A stretch of 64,000 nt of DNA from positions 62,001 through 126,000 of the forward strand of contig CAJOIE010000010.1 in assembly GCA_905234605.1 (NCBI GenBank), in the 5' to 3' direction. The notes beneath the pieces are model-generated. The model saw nothing but the letters and a program-made list of their open reading frames with translations. It did no database searches and had not been told where the DNA came from. The stretch comes from an uncultured Bacteroidaceae bacterium. Lineage in GTDB: Bacteria > Bacteroidota > Bacteroidia > Bacteroidales > Bacteroidaceae. Shown piece by piece: positions 41,271-51,800 of this stretch. Position 1 is the first letter of the stretch, and each line of letters starts with the position of its first letter. A program made the translations under genes and the position numbers.

Positions 41271-42047
41271 ATGAAAACCAAGAGAGAGATTGTTGAAAAC
41301 TGGCTGCCACGCTACACCAAACACCCCTTGGAGGACTTCACCAACCTGGTGCTGCTGACCAACTTCAACAACTATGTCGACATCTTCTGCAACCACTTTG
41401 GCATAGCGTGTCCGCCCTACGATGCCAACATGCGCATGGCATCGGCCGACGGCATCACCATAATCAACTTCGGCATGGGCTCGCCAAACGCTGCCATCAT
41501 CATGGACCTGCTCAGTGCCATTCAGCCAAAGGCTTGCCTGTTCCTCGGCAAATGCGGAGGCATACCGGCAAAGGTGAAGATGGGCGACCTCATTCTCCCG
41601 CTGGCAGGCATACGAGGCGAGGGAACATCAAACGACTACTATCCGCCAGAAGTGCCTGCGCTGCCTGCATTCATGCTACAGCGTGCCGTGAGCTCTGCCA
41701 TACGCGATGCCGGACACGACTACTGGACGGGAACCGTATACACCACAAACCGGCGCATCTGGGAGCACGACGAGACATTCAAAGACTACCTGCGCACCAC
41801 ACGCGCCATGGCCGTGGACATGGAGACGGCAACGCTCTTCACCACGGGCTTCGCCAACCATATCCCGACGGGAGCACTGCTGCTCGTGTCAGACAACCCC
41901 ATGACGCCCGACGGCGTGAAGACTGCCGAGAGCGACCGACACGTCACGTCGGAGTTTGTACATGACCATGTGCTCATAGGCATACAGAGCCTCGAGAAAA
42001 TCAAGAAAGAGGACAAGACGGTGAAGCACCTCAAGTTCGACTGGTAA
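41271..42047 (+). CDS. amn: AMP nucleosidase (Bacteroidetes short form)
   Basis: ADGITIINFGMGSPNAAIIMDLL, FLGKCGGIP, AVDMETATLF. Confidence 0.9.
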   Translation: MKTKREIVENWLPRYTKHPLEDFTNLVLLTNFNNYVDIFCNHFGIACPPYDANMRMASADGITIINFGMGSPNAAIIMDLLSAIQPKACLFLGKCGGIPAKVKMGDLILPLAGIRGEGTSNDYYPPEVPALPAFMLQRAVSSAIRDAGHDYWTGTVYTTNRRIWEHDETFKDYLRTTRAMAVDMETATLFTTGFANHIPTGALLLVSDNPMTPDGVKTAESDRHVTSEFVHDHVLIGIQSLEKIKKEDKTVKHLKFDW

Positions 42048-42367
42048 AGGCATGTCACTGCCGCCAGAGAGACCGCTGGTGCAGCAGAAGTCTGTGACTG
42101 CGTGCAGCATGAGTAGGTAGCAGCGTGCCGTAGCACAGTCCACGGCATGAAGGGATGGCTTGTGAAAGGCATGCGCCACAGACACATGAACTGCATTGTG
42201 CCAGCGAAAGGACTGCGTCGCTATCGCAAAGGACGTGCATTGCAACACCGGCGTGACCGCATGGCAACGGCGAAAGGGCTGCGTCGTTCTGACGAGGGCT
42301 GTGCAAGGCTTTTATGTCAGGAATGCAGTACCACATAAAACACAAAACGCAATAATACGAAAAGAAC

Positions 42368-43393
42368 GTGGCAAAGAAAGCAACAGGGCCTTCATACGAG
42401 GATGTCGTCGCACAGGTGAGGGCACACAGTTTCATGCCCATATACTACCTCATGGGCGAGGAGGCATACTACATCGACCGCATAGAGGAAACCATCACCA
42501 ACGAGGCTCTCACGGCCGATGAGCGTGACTTCAACCTTACCATTCTCTATGGGCCACAGACAAACGGAGTGGAGGTGGTCAACGCTGCCAAACGCTATCC
42601 CATGATGGCAGAGAGGCAGGTGGTGGTGGTGCGCGAGGCACAGAGGCTTGACCAACGCGAGGCTCTCATGTTCTATGCACAGCACCCGCTGCAAAGCACC
42701 GTCCTCGTGGTGTGTCACAAGGAGGGCACACTCGACCGCCGCACCAAGCTCATGGCTGAGATGCAGAAGGTGGGCGTTGTCTTTGAGTCACGCCGCCTCT
42801 ACGACCGCGAACTGCCTGCCTTTGTCAATAGCTATGCCAGGCAAAAGCAGATGGAAATGGCACCGGAGGCTGTACAGATACTCTGTGAGCATGTGGGCTC
42901 CGACCTCTGTCGCCTCGCAACGGAGATGGATAAGCTCGCCATAGCTGCTGGCAAGACCAAACAGCGCATCGACGCAGCACTCATCGAGGCATGCACAGGC
43001 ATCAGCAAAGACTACAACAGCTTTGAGCTCGTCGGTGCACTGGTGGAACGCGATGTGATGAAAGCCAATCGCATTGTGAATTACTTTGACTCCAATCCGA
43101 AGGGCTTCGCTCTTCAGCCTACGCTGGCAACGTTGTTCAAATTCTTCTCCGACCTGATGCTCGCACACTACGCCCCAGACAAGTCAGAGCGTGGTCTGGC
43201 TGCCTGGCTGGGGCAGTCGGAGTGGCAGGTGAGGAAGGGGGTGCTGCCTGCCATGCGTGCTTTCTCAGCAATGAAGGTGTTCAACATAATTGCTGAGATA
43301 CGCCGAACTGATGCCACAGCAAAAGGGGTTGGCAACGTAAAAGCCACCGATGGAGACCTCCTGAAGCAGCTCGTTTTTTACATTTTGCACTGA
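42368..43393 (+). CDS. holA: DNA polymerase III delta subunit
   Basis: YYLMGEEAYYIDRIEETI, GTLDRRTKLMAEMQ, GSDLCRLATEMDKL; GTG start. Confidence 0.93.
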   Translation: MAKKATGPSYEDVVAQVRAHSFMPIYYLMGEEAYYIDRIEETITNEALTADERDFNLTILYGPQTNGVEVVNAAKRYPMMAERQVVVVREAQRLDQREALMFYAQHPLQSTVLVVCHKEGTLDRRTKLMAEMQKVGVVFESRRLYDRELPAFVNSYARQKQMEMAPEAVQILCEHVGSDLCRLATEMDKLAIAAGKTKQRIDAALIEACTGISKDYNSFELVGALVERDVMKANRIVNYFDSNPKGFALQPTLATLFKFFSDLMLAHYAPDKSERGLAAWLGQSEWQVRKGVLPAMRAFSAMKVFNIIAEIRRTDATAKGVGNVKATDGDLLKQLVFYILH

Positions 43394-43474
43394 ACACACA
43401 TCCGTTTCCTGCCGCCTTCGCTTCTATTTTGCACCAATAAGGCGACAAGAAAATCGATGCCTATACCACTTAAA

Positions 43475-43499
43475 GAAAGCCCGTTAGGGGCTTTTTTTA
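43475..43499 (+). terminator. Rho-independent terminator downstream of holA
   Basis: aaagccc-gttag-gggctttttttat. Confidence 0.8.
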
Positions 43500-44174
43500 T
43501 GCGCTGAGATTTGCGCAAAAACCAGTGCTCGGTTTGTCGTCGGGGTGGGCTCGATTTATTCTCAAAATGCAGCGGGGTGGTTCGCGTAAAGATATTTTAA
43601 GGTTTGTATCCCTGCATGGTTTGGATTAGCGATGTTCACAAAGACGAATTTAATGGAGCGGGCAGGTGTGGTTTGTTTCCCGTGAATATTGATTTGGGTC
43701 TGCAAATACGAGATTTGAAACACTGAATGTTGATGTTTGAAATCTTGCATGAATGCATTTGCAAGGGTGCATATTTAATGATAAGTAGGTATAAATCTAC
43801 TGTTTAGTGGTGAAAGGGGTAGCTTTAACGTTTCGGGTATTGTCAAAGATGCGGAATAAGGGGTTCGCGGGTTTTGAAGCAGCGGGAATAATGGGTGATA
43901 ATATGGATAATAGTCAGTAATTTAGGAATGCTAAAGTGGAGTGTGTTGGTGAAGTTAAAGGTAATAGGAGGTGGTGAATTTGAGTTCGCGAAGGCGAAAT
44001 GCGAGATGTTGTCGGATTTGCAACTATGAATACAGGGTTGCGAATGTGAACTTTGCTGCGTGGAATGATTTTCTTGGGCAAATGTTTGGAGGGTCGAAGC
44101 AAATGGTTTTCCTTTGTGGTGTCGAATAGGAGCACAAGTCTCCGTTATCCCTCGGCAAGTATCACTTAAAGGAG

Positions 44175-44669
44175 ATGAAAGAGCGCATACAGCTGATTAT
44201 GCAGGAGCAGGCAATGAAGCAACGCGACTTCGCGGCGGCTATCGGCATATCGGCTTCATCGCTCTCCAGTCTTCTTAATGGTCACACGTCGCCGACCACA
44301 TATACAGTTCAAGCCATCCACCGCCGTTTCCCAAAGATCCGTTTGGAGTGGCTCATGTTTGGTGAAGGACCGATGCTGGTTGATGACAGTGCCGAGGACG
44401 ATAGCAATGGACATGGCGATGACGCTGCAGCGGCAGTATCGTCGGTAAGTGCTCCTTCTCACGATGGCGTAGGCCTCAATGGCGGGACATCGGTTCCTGT
44501 CGTCGCTTCTGCCTCCACCTCAGCCCCATCGGAGTCGTTGCCGCAAGGGCAGCTGGTGATACGTGAGATTGTGAAATATGTTGACAAGCCGCAACGGCGC
44601 ATTACTGAGATACTCGTTCACTACGATGACGGCACCTTTGAGACATTCCCTGCGCGAAAGGATGTCTGA
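44175..44669 (+). CDS. XRE-type HTH regulator
   Basis: MKERIQLIMQEQAMKQRDFAAAIGISASSLSSLLNGHTSPTTYTVQAIHRRFPKIRLEWLMFGEGPM. Confidence 0.88.
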   Translation: MKERIQLIMQEQAMKQRDFAAAIGISASSLSSLLNGHTSPTTYTVQAIHRRFPKIRLEWLMFGEGPMLVDDSAEDDSNGHGDDAAAAVSSVSAPSHDGVGLNGGTSVPVVASASTSAPSESLPQGQLVIREIVKYVDKPQRRITEILVHYDDGTFETFPARKDV

Positions 44670-44987
44670 GGCTCTGCTGACGGACAGTGGTCGCTCCTCA
44701 CATAGGAGTCAGGCTTCAGGCTAATGCCTCTCGAAGTCCTCTGTATGTGTCGCTCACATTTCTGGCTATGTGAGTTCGCCGCCTCTGCTGAGGTTATGCA
44801 AGCTCCGTGCAGATGGAGTTCGCTGTCCATGTCAAGAGTCTTTGCCGCATCAGTAGACCATAGAGAATAACCTTACAAGCCAATAGCTGACCTATAGCCT
44901 TATATCTAACTACACATATCACTTTTACCATTCTTAGGCCGCCTTGTTCCTATTGTTCCTTCTACTCCTTAATAACTTATAGCGGCC

Positions 44988-45025
44988 AAAAGAGGCAACA
45001 ATCCGTGAGGATGATTGCCTCTTTT
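44988..45025 (+). terminator. Rho-independent terminator
   Basis: aaaagaggcaacaatccgtgaggatgattgcctctttt. Confidence 0.75.
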
Positions 45026-45089
45026 ATTGTTCTCTGACATTGGCTTAAAAAAACGACCCGCCACATGGCGGCCGTTACAGAATAACCAC

Positions 45090-45097
45090 TACCTTTG
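45090..45097 (+). promoter_or_regulatory. TAnnTTTG -7 box, candidate promoter of the cytoskeletal operon
   Basis: TACCTTTG; first clear box after the terminator. Confidence 0.45.
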
Positions 45098-45170
45098 AGG
45101 CGACTTCCCAATGCCCGCAAGGAAGGCGATGTCCCCTTGCATCATGGCCAGCATGCTGGCCTGACAAGTT

Positions 45171-45237
45171 AGGGCACTCCGCGCAATAGCAGAGCACCCC
45201 TCGCAATGACAGGGGCACCCCGCGCCGATGGCAGGGT
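45171..45237. repeat. Three imperfect ~21-bp tandem units (GGGCACYCCGCGCAATAGCAG)
   Basis: gggcactccgcgcaatagcag/agcacccctcgcaatgacag/gggcaccccgcgccgatggcag. Confidence 0.65.
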
Positions 45238-45637
45238 GGGGAGTCGCTACCGACATAGGAAGGCGTTACTTGACGCCTTGTGCTTGACGCTCGTGAATCT
45301 GGCAGTTCCCGAACATTTCGTCAGACAACAAGGCAACAATGACGCCCATGGGTATGTTATAGTCATGCCGCAGCCCGCGCCGTGCGGGCTGGTGGTGCTA
45401 TATACATACGGCGTGGGTATCGGCGTTGCTCGTTTCGACGAAAGAGGCAATGCCAGAGCCAACGAGCGTGAGACGGGCAGCAGGTCTGACTCTCACGCTT
45501 TTCTTTTCGGTAGCAGCCATCCATGGCAAGACGGCATCTGTGCCTGTCAGCCCAAGCCATGGCTGTCATCACATGTCACCTCGTCACAGGCCGCACGTGA
45601 GAGTCCGCCGGTCGCAAAGCATTTGTTTCTTGAAGCT

Positions 45638-46909
45638 ATGCGTGTACCATGTGGATTAGCAGCTATGCTCATGGGTGTGGCCATGCCGGTGTGCCTTTCG
45701 TGCGGCGGCAGGCCGTCGTTGTCTGATGCGGAAGCCGGGGATGGCGGCGGAGATGTGGGTGCAATTCCGGAGCAGAGTGCACCCGTTAGTGCACCCGTTG
45801 TGGATGTCTATTTTGAGAACTCGGGCAGCATGTATGGCTATGTCAATGGTGCCACGGAGCTGAAGGACATAGTCTACGACTACCTCACAAGCCTGGAGAC
45901 CAGTGGTGCCGTGTCCGCCATCAGACTGTCCTACATCAACTCTAAGGTGCTTCCTGCGGGAGGCGACATCGGTTCTTTCGTCAAGACGCTGACTCCTGCA
46001 TCGCTCAGGCGTAAGGGCGGCGACATGGGCACGTCGGACTTGGCCTCCATGCTTGGGCGCATCATTGCTGCATGCGGCGACACTGCTGTAGCGGTGTTCA
46101 TCTCCGACTGCATATTCTCGCCCGGCAAGGGTGTCGATGCTGCCGCCTATCTGGCTCGGCAGCAGATAAGCATCAGGCGCGCCTTTGCCGCCGGTGTGCG
46201 CACGCAGCCCCGTCTGTCTGCCGTTGGCTACCTGTGCTACTCCATGTTCGACGGCACGTACTACGATGCTGGCGACAGGCCTTCGGCTTTCAAGGGGCAG
46301 CGTCCGTTCTACATCTGGCTGTTCGGTGCGGAGTCGGCTTTGCGCCGTGTGGCCGGTGCCGTGCCGGCCGGTGGTTTCTTCGGCGATGGTGTCAGGGATA
46401 GTGTCGTCATCGCAGGCGGCGGCCGTGAGCTGTCTGCCAGGCAGTATGCCATCCATCCCGGTTCCGGCCACTTCGACCTGTCGCATGCTGATGCCCGCCA
46501 CACGCTTGAACATCTGGGCCGCGACCGTGGTGGCAAGTATGTCTTTGCCGTGGATGCCGACTTCTCGTCTGTCTTCGTGTCCGAGGCGTTCCTGGCTGAC
46601 ACTGCCAACTATCATACAGACAATGCCGCTTACCGTGTCGTCGGCGTGAAGGCATTGCAGGAGGCCTCTGCCATGTTCACGCATCGGGTTAGGCTTGAGG
46701 CCACGCATGTCGTGCCCGGACGCCTGACCGTCAGCCTGCGCTCATGCCTGCCGCCATGGGTCTGGCGTGTGAACGATGCGACAGGCGATGCTCTCACCGA
46801 CTCGACTGCGGCCATGACCTTCGGTATCGCCAGCATGGTGCGTGGCATTGCCGACGGCATCTGGCGTGACAGCGACAGGCAGGTGAGCTTCACGGTCAAT
46901 ATCAAGTAA
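45638..46909 (+). CDS. Lipoprotein with vWA-like domain (variant MIDAS)
   Basis: MRVPCGLAAMLMGVAMPVCLSCGG lipobox; VDVYFENSGSMYGYV (ExSxS), GTSDLASMLG, AVFISDCIFSP. Confidence 0.75.
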   Translation: MRVPCGLAAMLMGVAMPVCLSCGGRPSLSDAEAGDGGGDVGAIPEQSAPVSAPVVDVYFENSGSMYGYVNGATELKDIVYDYLTSLETSGAVSAIRLSYINSKVLPAGGDIGSFVKTLTPASLRRKGGDMGTSDLASMLGRIIAACGDTAVAVFISDCIFSPGKGVDAAAYLARQQISIRRAFAAGVRTQPRLSAVGYLCYSMFDGTYYDAGDRPSAFKGQRPFYIWLFGAESALRRVAGAVPAGGFFGDGVRDSVVIAGGGRELSARQYAIHPGSGHFDLSHADARHTLEHLGRDRGGKYVFAVDADFSSVFVSEAFLADTANYHTDNAAYRVVGVKALQEASAMFTHRVRLEATHVVPGRLTVSLRSCLPPWVWRVNDATGDALTDSTAAMTFGIASMVRGIADGIWRDSDRQVSFTVNIK

Positions 46910-46944
46910 CCATCGTCACACACATATATATAATCCGATAGTCT

Positions 46945-47418
46945 ATGAACTTAAGCGAGATTGCAGGCACCGTCTGCGACTTCATCAACCGCCTGGGGCT
47001 CTACTCCCAGCCTCTGAGCTTGTATCTGTGGGGCTACGACTGTTCCACGGGAGAGTACTCACTGCCCATTCTCTACAACCTGTATGGCTTCATCGCCTTA
47101 GTTGTGGCCTTGGTGCTTGCGGCAATCTACTACTATGCCTGGAAGCCTGTGCGCCGGCAGCGCATGTGGTGGTTCGTGCTGCTTGGGGCTAATGGTTTGG
47201 TGCAGTGGTGTGTAGCCTATTTCTGTCTTACGGCCCGCCTTGATGCCGGCCGCATTGGCGAGTGTCTGGTGTTCAATGACAGCGGCACGCAGGTCATCGA
47301 CCGTGCCGACATCGCCATGTTTGGAGTTGTCAACGCTGTAGTGGCCATGCTCCTGTTCTTCGTCCTGTCGTTGGTGTTTAAGTCGTTTAGCAGCACATGC
47401 AGGCACTATCCTTTCTGA
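46945..47418 (+). CDS. Small multi-TM membrane protein of the cytoskeletal operon
   Basis: LYLWGYDCSTGEYSLPILYNLYGFIALVVALVLAAIYYYAW; ~3-4 TM. Confidence 0.75.
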   Translation: MNLSEIAGTVCDFINRLGLYSQPLSLYLWGYDCSTGEYSLPILYNLYGFIALVVALVLAAIYYYAWKPVRRQRMWWFVLLGANGLVQWCVAYFCLTARLDAGRIGECLVFNDSGTQVIDRADIAMFGVVNAVVAMLLFFVLSLVFKSFSSTCRHYPF

Positions 47419-47456
47419 GATAACATCCTTCTACCTCACCATCTACAATATCCGAT

Positions 47457-48863
47457 ATGAGCAAACTCTATGTCTTCGGCATTGGCGGCACAGGAGCCCG
47501 AGTGCTGCGCTCGCTCACCCATCTGCTGGCCTGCGGCGTGGCGTGCCGCGACACAGTCGTGCCGGTGCTTATCGACCCCGATGTGAGCAATGGCGACCTG
47601 TCGCGAACCGTGACTCTGATGCAGCATTATGCCAGTGTGCGCGGCTCCCTCTCGTTTGGCAACGACACCTCAAGCCGCTTCTTTGCCACCGAGTTGATGG
47701 AAATAGGCCATTTCCGCCTGCCTGTTCAGGACACGCAGGATCTCGTGTTCAAGGACTTCATGGCTGTTGACCAGGGCATGTCGCGCCCCTCGCAGGCTCT
47801 GCTGCACATGCTCTTCTCGGAGCGCAACATGCAGGCCGACATGTCGGTGGGCTTCAAGGGCAATCCTAACATGGGCATCATAGTGCTCAACCAGTTTGCC
47901 ACCACGCCGGAGTTCATCGACTTGGCCAACATCTTCCAACAGGACGACCGCGTCTTCATCGTCAGCTCCATCTTCGGCGGCACGGGGGCCAGCGGTTTCC
48001 CCTTGCTGCTCAACACCTTGCGCGACAACCACACGCTGCCCAACTTTGGCCTGCTCAACGAGGCCGTGGTGGGAGCCGTCTCGGTGCTGCCCTATTTCAA
48101 GGTCAAGGCCACGGAGAGCAGCAGCATCGAGTCCGACGCGTTCATCGCCAAGACGCGCTCGGCACTGGCCTACTACGACAAGAACCTCCAGGGCAAGCTC
48201 CAGGCCATGTACTACATTGGCGACAATGCCACGGCCCACCGTTCCTACCCCAACATCGAGGGCGGGCGCGAGCAGCGCAACAATGCCCATCTCGTGGAGC
48301 TGCTGGCGGCACTGGCCGTGCTCGACTTTGCCAACCACGACTTCCAGCCTCACGGCAAGACCGTCTACAAGGAGTTCGGCATGGAGGTCGACAAAGAGCA
48401 GACCGTCATCTTCGGCAACTTCGCTGCCACCACGCGCAACATCCTGCGCCGTCCGCTCACTCAGGCCATGCTCATGGCCAACTATATGGACAACGTCGGT
48501 CTCGACCTGCGCCTGGCACAGCAGTGGAGCCGTGACAACGGCCTCGGTGCTACATTCTTCGCCGGCGACTTCTTCGGCCACCTACAGGCATGCCTCAAGG
48601 ACTATGTGGCCTGGCTGCATGAGATGGAGGACAACCAGCTCTCGTTTGCCCCATTTGAGCGCAACGCGCAGGATGCTTTCGCAATAGTGAGAGGCGTGAC
48701 TCCCGCGCGCAGCTTCTTAGGCAAGAAGAACTACCAGCTCTTCGACGCCACCCTCGACGACGTGAGCCGTAGCTTCAAGAAAAGGCCGAGCCCGGAGCGG
48801 GCCTTCATGGAGCTCTTCTCGGCCGCCACGGCCAAGCTCGTGGCACAGAAACTCAAGTACTGA
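47457..48863 (+). CDS. Tubulin/FtsZ-superfamily-like GTPase
   Basis: N-terminal FGIGGTGARVLRSLTHLL; tubulin-signature-like VSSIFGGTGASGFPLLLNTLRD. Confidence 0.82.
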   Translation: MSKLYVFGIGGTGARVLRSLTHLLACGVACRDTVVPVLIDPDVSNGDLSRTVTLMQHYASVRGSLSFGNDTSSRFFATELMEIGHFRLPVQDTQDLVFKDFMAVDQGMSRPSQALLHMLFSERNMQADMSVGFKGNPNMGIIVLNQFATTPEFIDLANIFQQDDRVFIVSSIFGGTGASGFPLLLNTLRDNHTLPNFGLLNEAVVGAVSVLPYFKVKATESSSIESDAFIAKTRSALAYYDKNLQGKLQAMYYIGDNATAHRSYPNIEGGREQRNNAHLVELLAALAVLDFANHDFQPHGKTVYKEFGMEVDKEQTVIFGNFAATTRNILRRPLTQAMLMANYMDNVGLDLRLAQQWSRDNGLGATFFAGDFFGHLQACLKDYVAWLHEMEDNQLSFAPFERNAQDAFAIVRGVTPARSFLGKKNYQLFDATLDDVSRSFKKRPSPERAFMELFSAATAKLVAQKLKY

Positions 48864-48884
48864 CCTTTACAGCAACACAGCATT

Positions 48885-51800
48885 ATGTCAAAAGTGTTTC
48901 GCATATACTCTTCCGGCAGCGACACGCTGCTTGACTGGCAAGGTAGCACCGAGAACCCCTACGGAGCCAAGGCCATAGGCGAGATTATAGACCCCGATGC
49001 CAAGGATTCCAAGCGTGAGATAACATCCATCCCGTCGCCCTTTGCACGCATCGACCTGGTGAAGAACGCATACGCCGAAGTCGTCAGGTCTGGCCGGCTG
49101 CGGGGCGACACCATCTTCCACAAGATTGTGTCCGACTCGCTCGACATCGCACAGATTTTCTTCCGCCTGCCCAAACTCAGGGGCAAGGTGGAAGTGATAG
49201 CCTGGCACCGCGAGCATGAGCTCAACCAGCTGCTTAGTGGCACGAGCGCGGCCCACCGGCGTGTGGGCGCGACGCTGAGCATGTTTCTCCGTCAGGATGC
49301 ATTGCCCGACAATGATAAGCCAGGCGTGTCGCGTGGCGATGATAAGGTGACGCCCTACAATTTCGAGCTCATGCAGGCCATCTACCTGCTGCGCTACTGT
49401 GGCAGCGCGCGGCGCACACAGATGGATATCATCGGGGCCACATCGCCTGCCACGCTCTTCTTCAGCACAGCCAACGACCTGAGCTACCTCTCGGCCGACC
49501 TCCAATTCGGCACCGACCGTGCCTTCGACAGTGAGTATGCCTCGCTCGGACAGCGCGAAGAGCAGTTCATACGCTTCTATTTCGCCTTCAGCAAGGCATA
49601 CCCCGATTTCTCCCGTCGCTTCAAGGAGGTGAACGAATATCTGAACCTCGTCTATCGCTACGACCTCACGCCGGAGCAGAAGGACATGGTCGATGCCCTC
49701 ACGCCAGACAGCGTGCGCGACTATCCCGAGCTCACGGCCAATCAAGACCGTGTGGAAATCAACGGCGTGGCCTATCGCAGCTGCGGCGTCAGCACAGGCG
49801 TGGTGAGCGACTTCGAGATACGCTCACAGGCTGCATGCGACGACGGCCGCCGCCCGCTGGTGTTGCCGGTGGAGTGCGGCACGCTCTACACCAGCCTCAC
49901 ATACGTCAGCGGCAAGTGGGAGCGCACCTACAAGGCACCGCAGACCGACGCGCGCCCTGTGGAGAAGCGCGACCTGCCCTTTGCCAACGAGGCATATCCC
50001 TATCTCACCATCAGCGACTTTCTTGAGGACAGCCTGGTCAGAGTGAAGCGCGAGGGGCGCATCGACGACAAGGCCTTCTACACCGCGGCCGCTGCCGACA
50101 GTGCCTACTGCTATCTCCTCCCGCTGCGGCCCTTGTTCTTCAGCTACTTCACACCAGAGCAGCTGCGGGCAGACCACATGCTCGACATCGAGGAGACAGT
50201 CACGGGACATGTGCGCGTGCGGCTGCGCATTCCCGTCAAGGGCGGCGTCAACATCGACTATGAGCGCAGCTACATCGACGGGCAGCCGTCCATCGAGGGC
50301 AATGGACGCCTGCTCACCTGCGACTTTGCCGTGGCACTGTTCACCAACATGGCCTTCACCAGCCAGCGGCAGGCTTACTATCGTGCCGGCATCGTGACCG
50401 AGTTCGAGCAGTGCGACGACTATTCGGCCACGTTCTGGCATGCCGGCAGGCAGGTGCCGGTGGCGGGCGAGGTGGTGCGCAACAAGGAGCACGATGCCTA
50501 CGTGAGCTGCCGCACCTACGTGCTTGAGCAGCAGTGCTTCGACCTTATGCGTATACGTTGCCGCGCCGACGGCCGCGATGCCGAGGGCGTGCTCGTGCCG
50601 CTGTTCAGGCATGGAGGCAGCAGCGGCGGCGACAGCAAGAGCATCGTCTTCGCCATCGACCTTGGCACCACCAACACGCATGTGGAATACCGGCTTGACG
50701 GAGGCACGTCGCAGCCCTTTGACATGGATGCCGACGACGCCATGCTGAAGCTCTGGGGCGACGTAGACCCCTTCAGGGCCAACACGTTGGCATACGACAT
50801 GCTCCCCGCTGTGATTGGCGGGCACACCCTATATCATTTCCCTATGCGCACAGCCCTCTGTGTGGGCTCCGCCACAAACTGGCACCGTGCCGTCTATGCC
50901 CTGGCCGATGCTAACCTGCCGTTCCCCTACGGGAAAAAGGTAGGTTATGCCTACGACCGTGTCCATACCAACCTCAAGTGGAGCTCCGACGGAGAGGCCG
51001 AACAGCGTGTGAGGGCATACATCGACTCGCTGTTCATGTTGCTGCGCATCAAGACCATGCAGATGGGTTGCCCGTTAGAGCAGACGCGCATAGTGTGGTT
51101 CTACCCCATAAGCATGATGCGCAACCGCTACGACACCTTCTCCCGAGCATGGGCGGAAGCCTACGCGAAGTACTTCGGCGGCGAGCCGGCCAATGTCCAG
51201 GCCATGACAGAGTCGGTGGCTCCCTACGAGCATTTCCGAGCTGACAACAGTGCCGTGAACAACATCGTGACCATCGACATCGGAGGCGGCACCACCGACA
51301 TCGTCGTGGCTGCCGGCGGACGGGTGACCGACATCACCTCGTTCCGCTTTGCTGCCGACGCCATCTTCGGCGACGCCTACACCACCGCCGGCACCACCCT
51401 CAACAGGCTCCTCTGCGCATACGAGAGCCCTTTCAGAAGCATACTCAGTGACAACGGCCTCAAGGACCTCACCGACATCATGGACGTGCTGGTCAAGGCC
51501 AAGTCGTCGGCCAACCTGGCATCGTTCTTCTTCTCACTGCGCGACAACCAGGACGTGCGCGACAAGCACGTTAGCAGGAATGTCGACTGGGGTGAGATGC
51601 TCCAGAGCGACGAGCGCTTCAAGCTCGTGTTCGTCATCTTCTACACGGCCATCGTCTACCATCTTGCCACACTCATGCTCTCACGCGGCCATCGCCTGCC
51701 GCGCCACATAGCCTTCTCGGGCAACGGTTCGAAGGTGATACGCGTGCTCTCGGCAAGCAACGCCACCCTGGAGGCCTTCACCAAACACATCTTCGAGGCT

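Noticed and set aside
45206-45637. N-terminal extension of the 567-aa ORF starting at 45206
   Set aside because: The first ~144 codons look non-coding and overlap tandem repeats; a lipoprotein signal starts cleanly at 45638.
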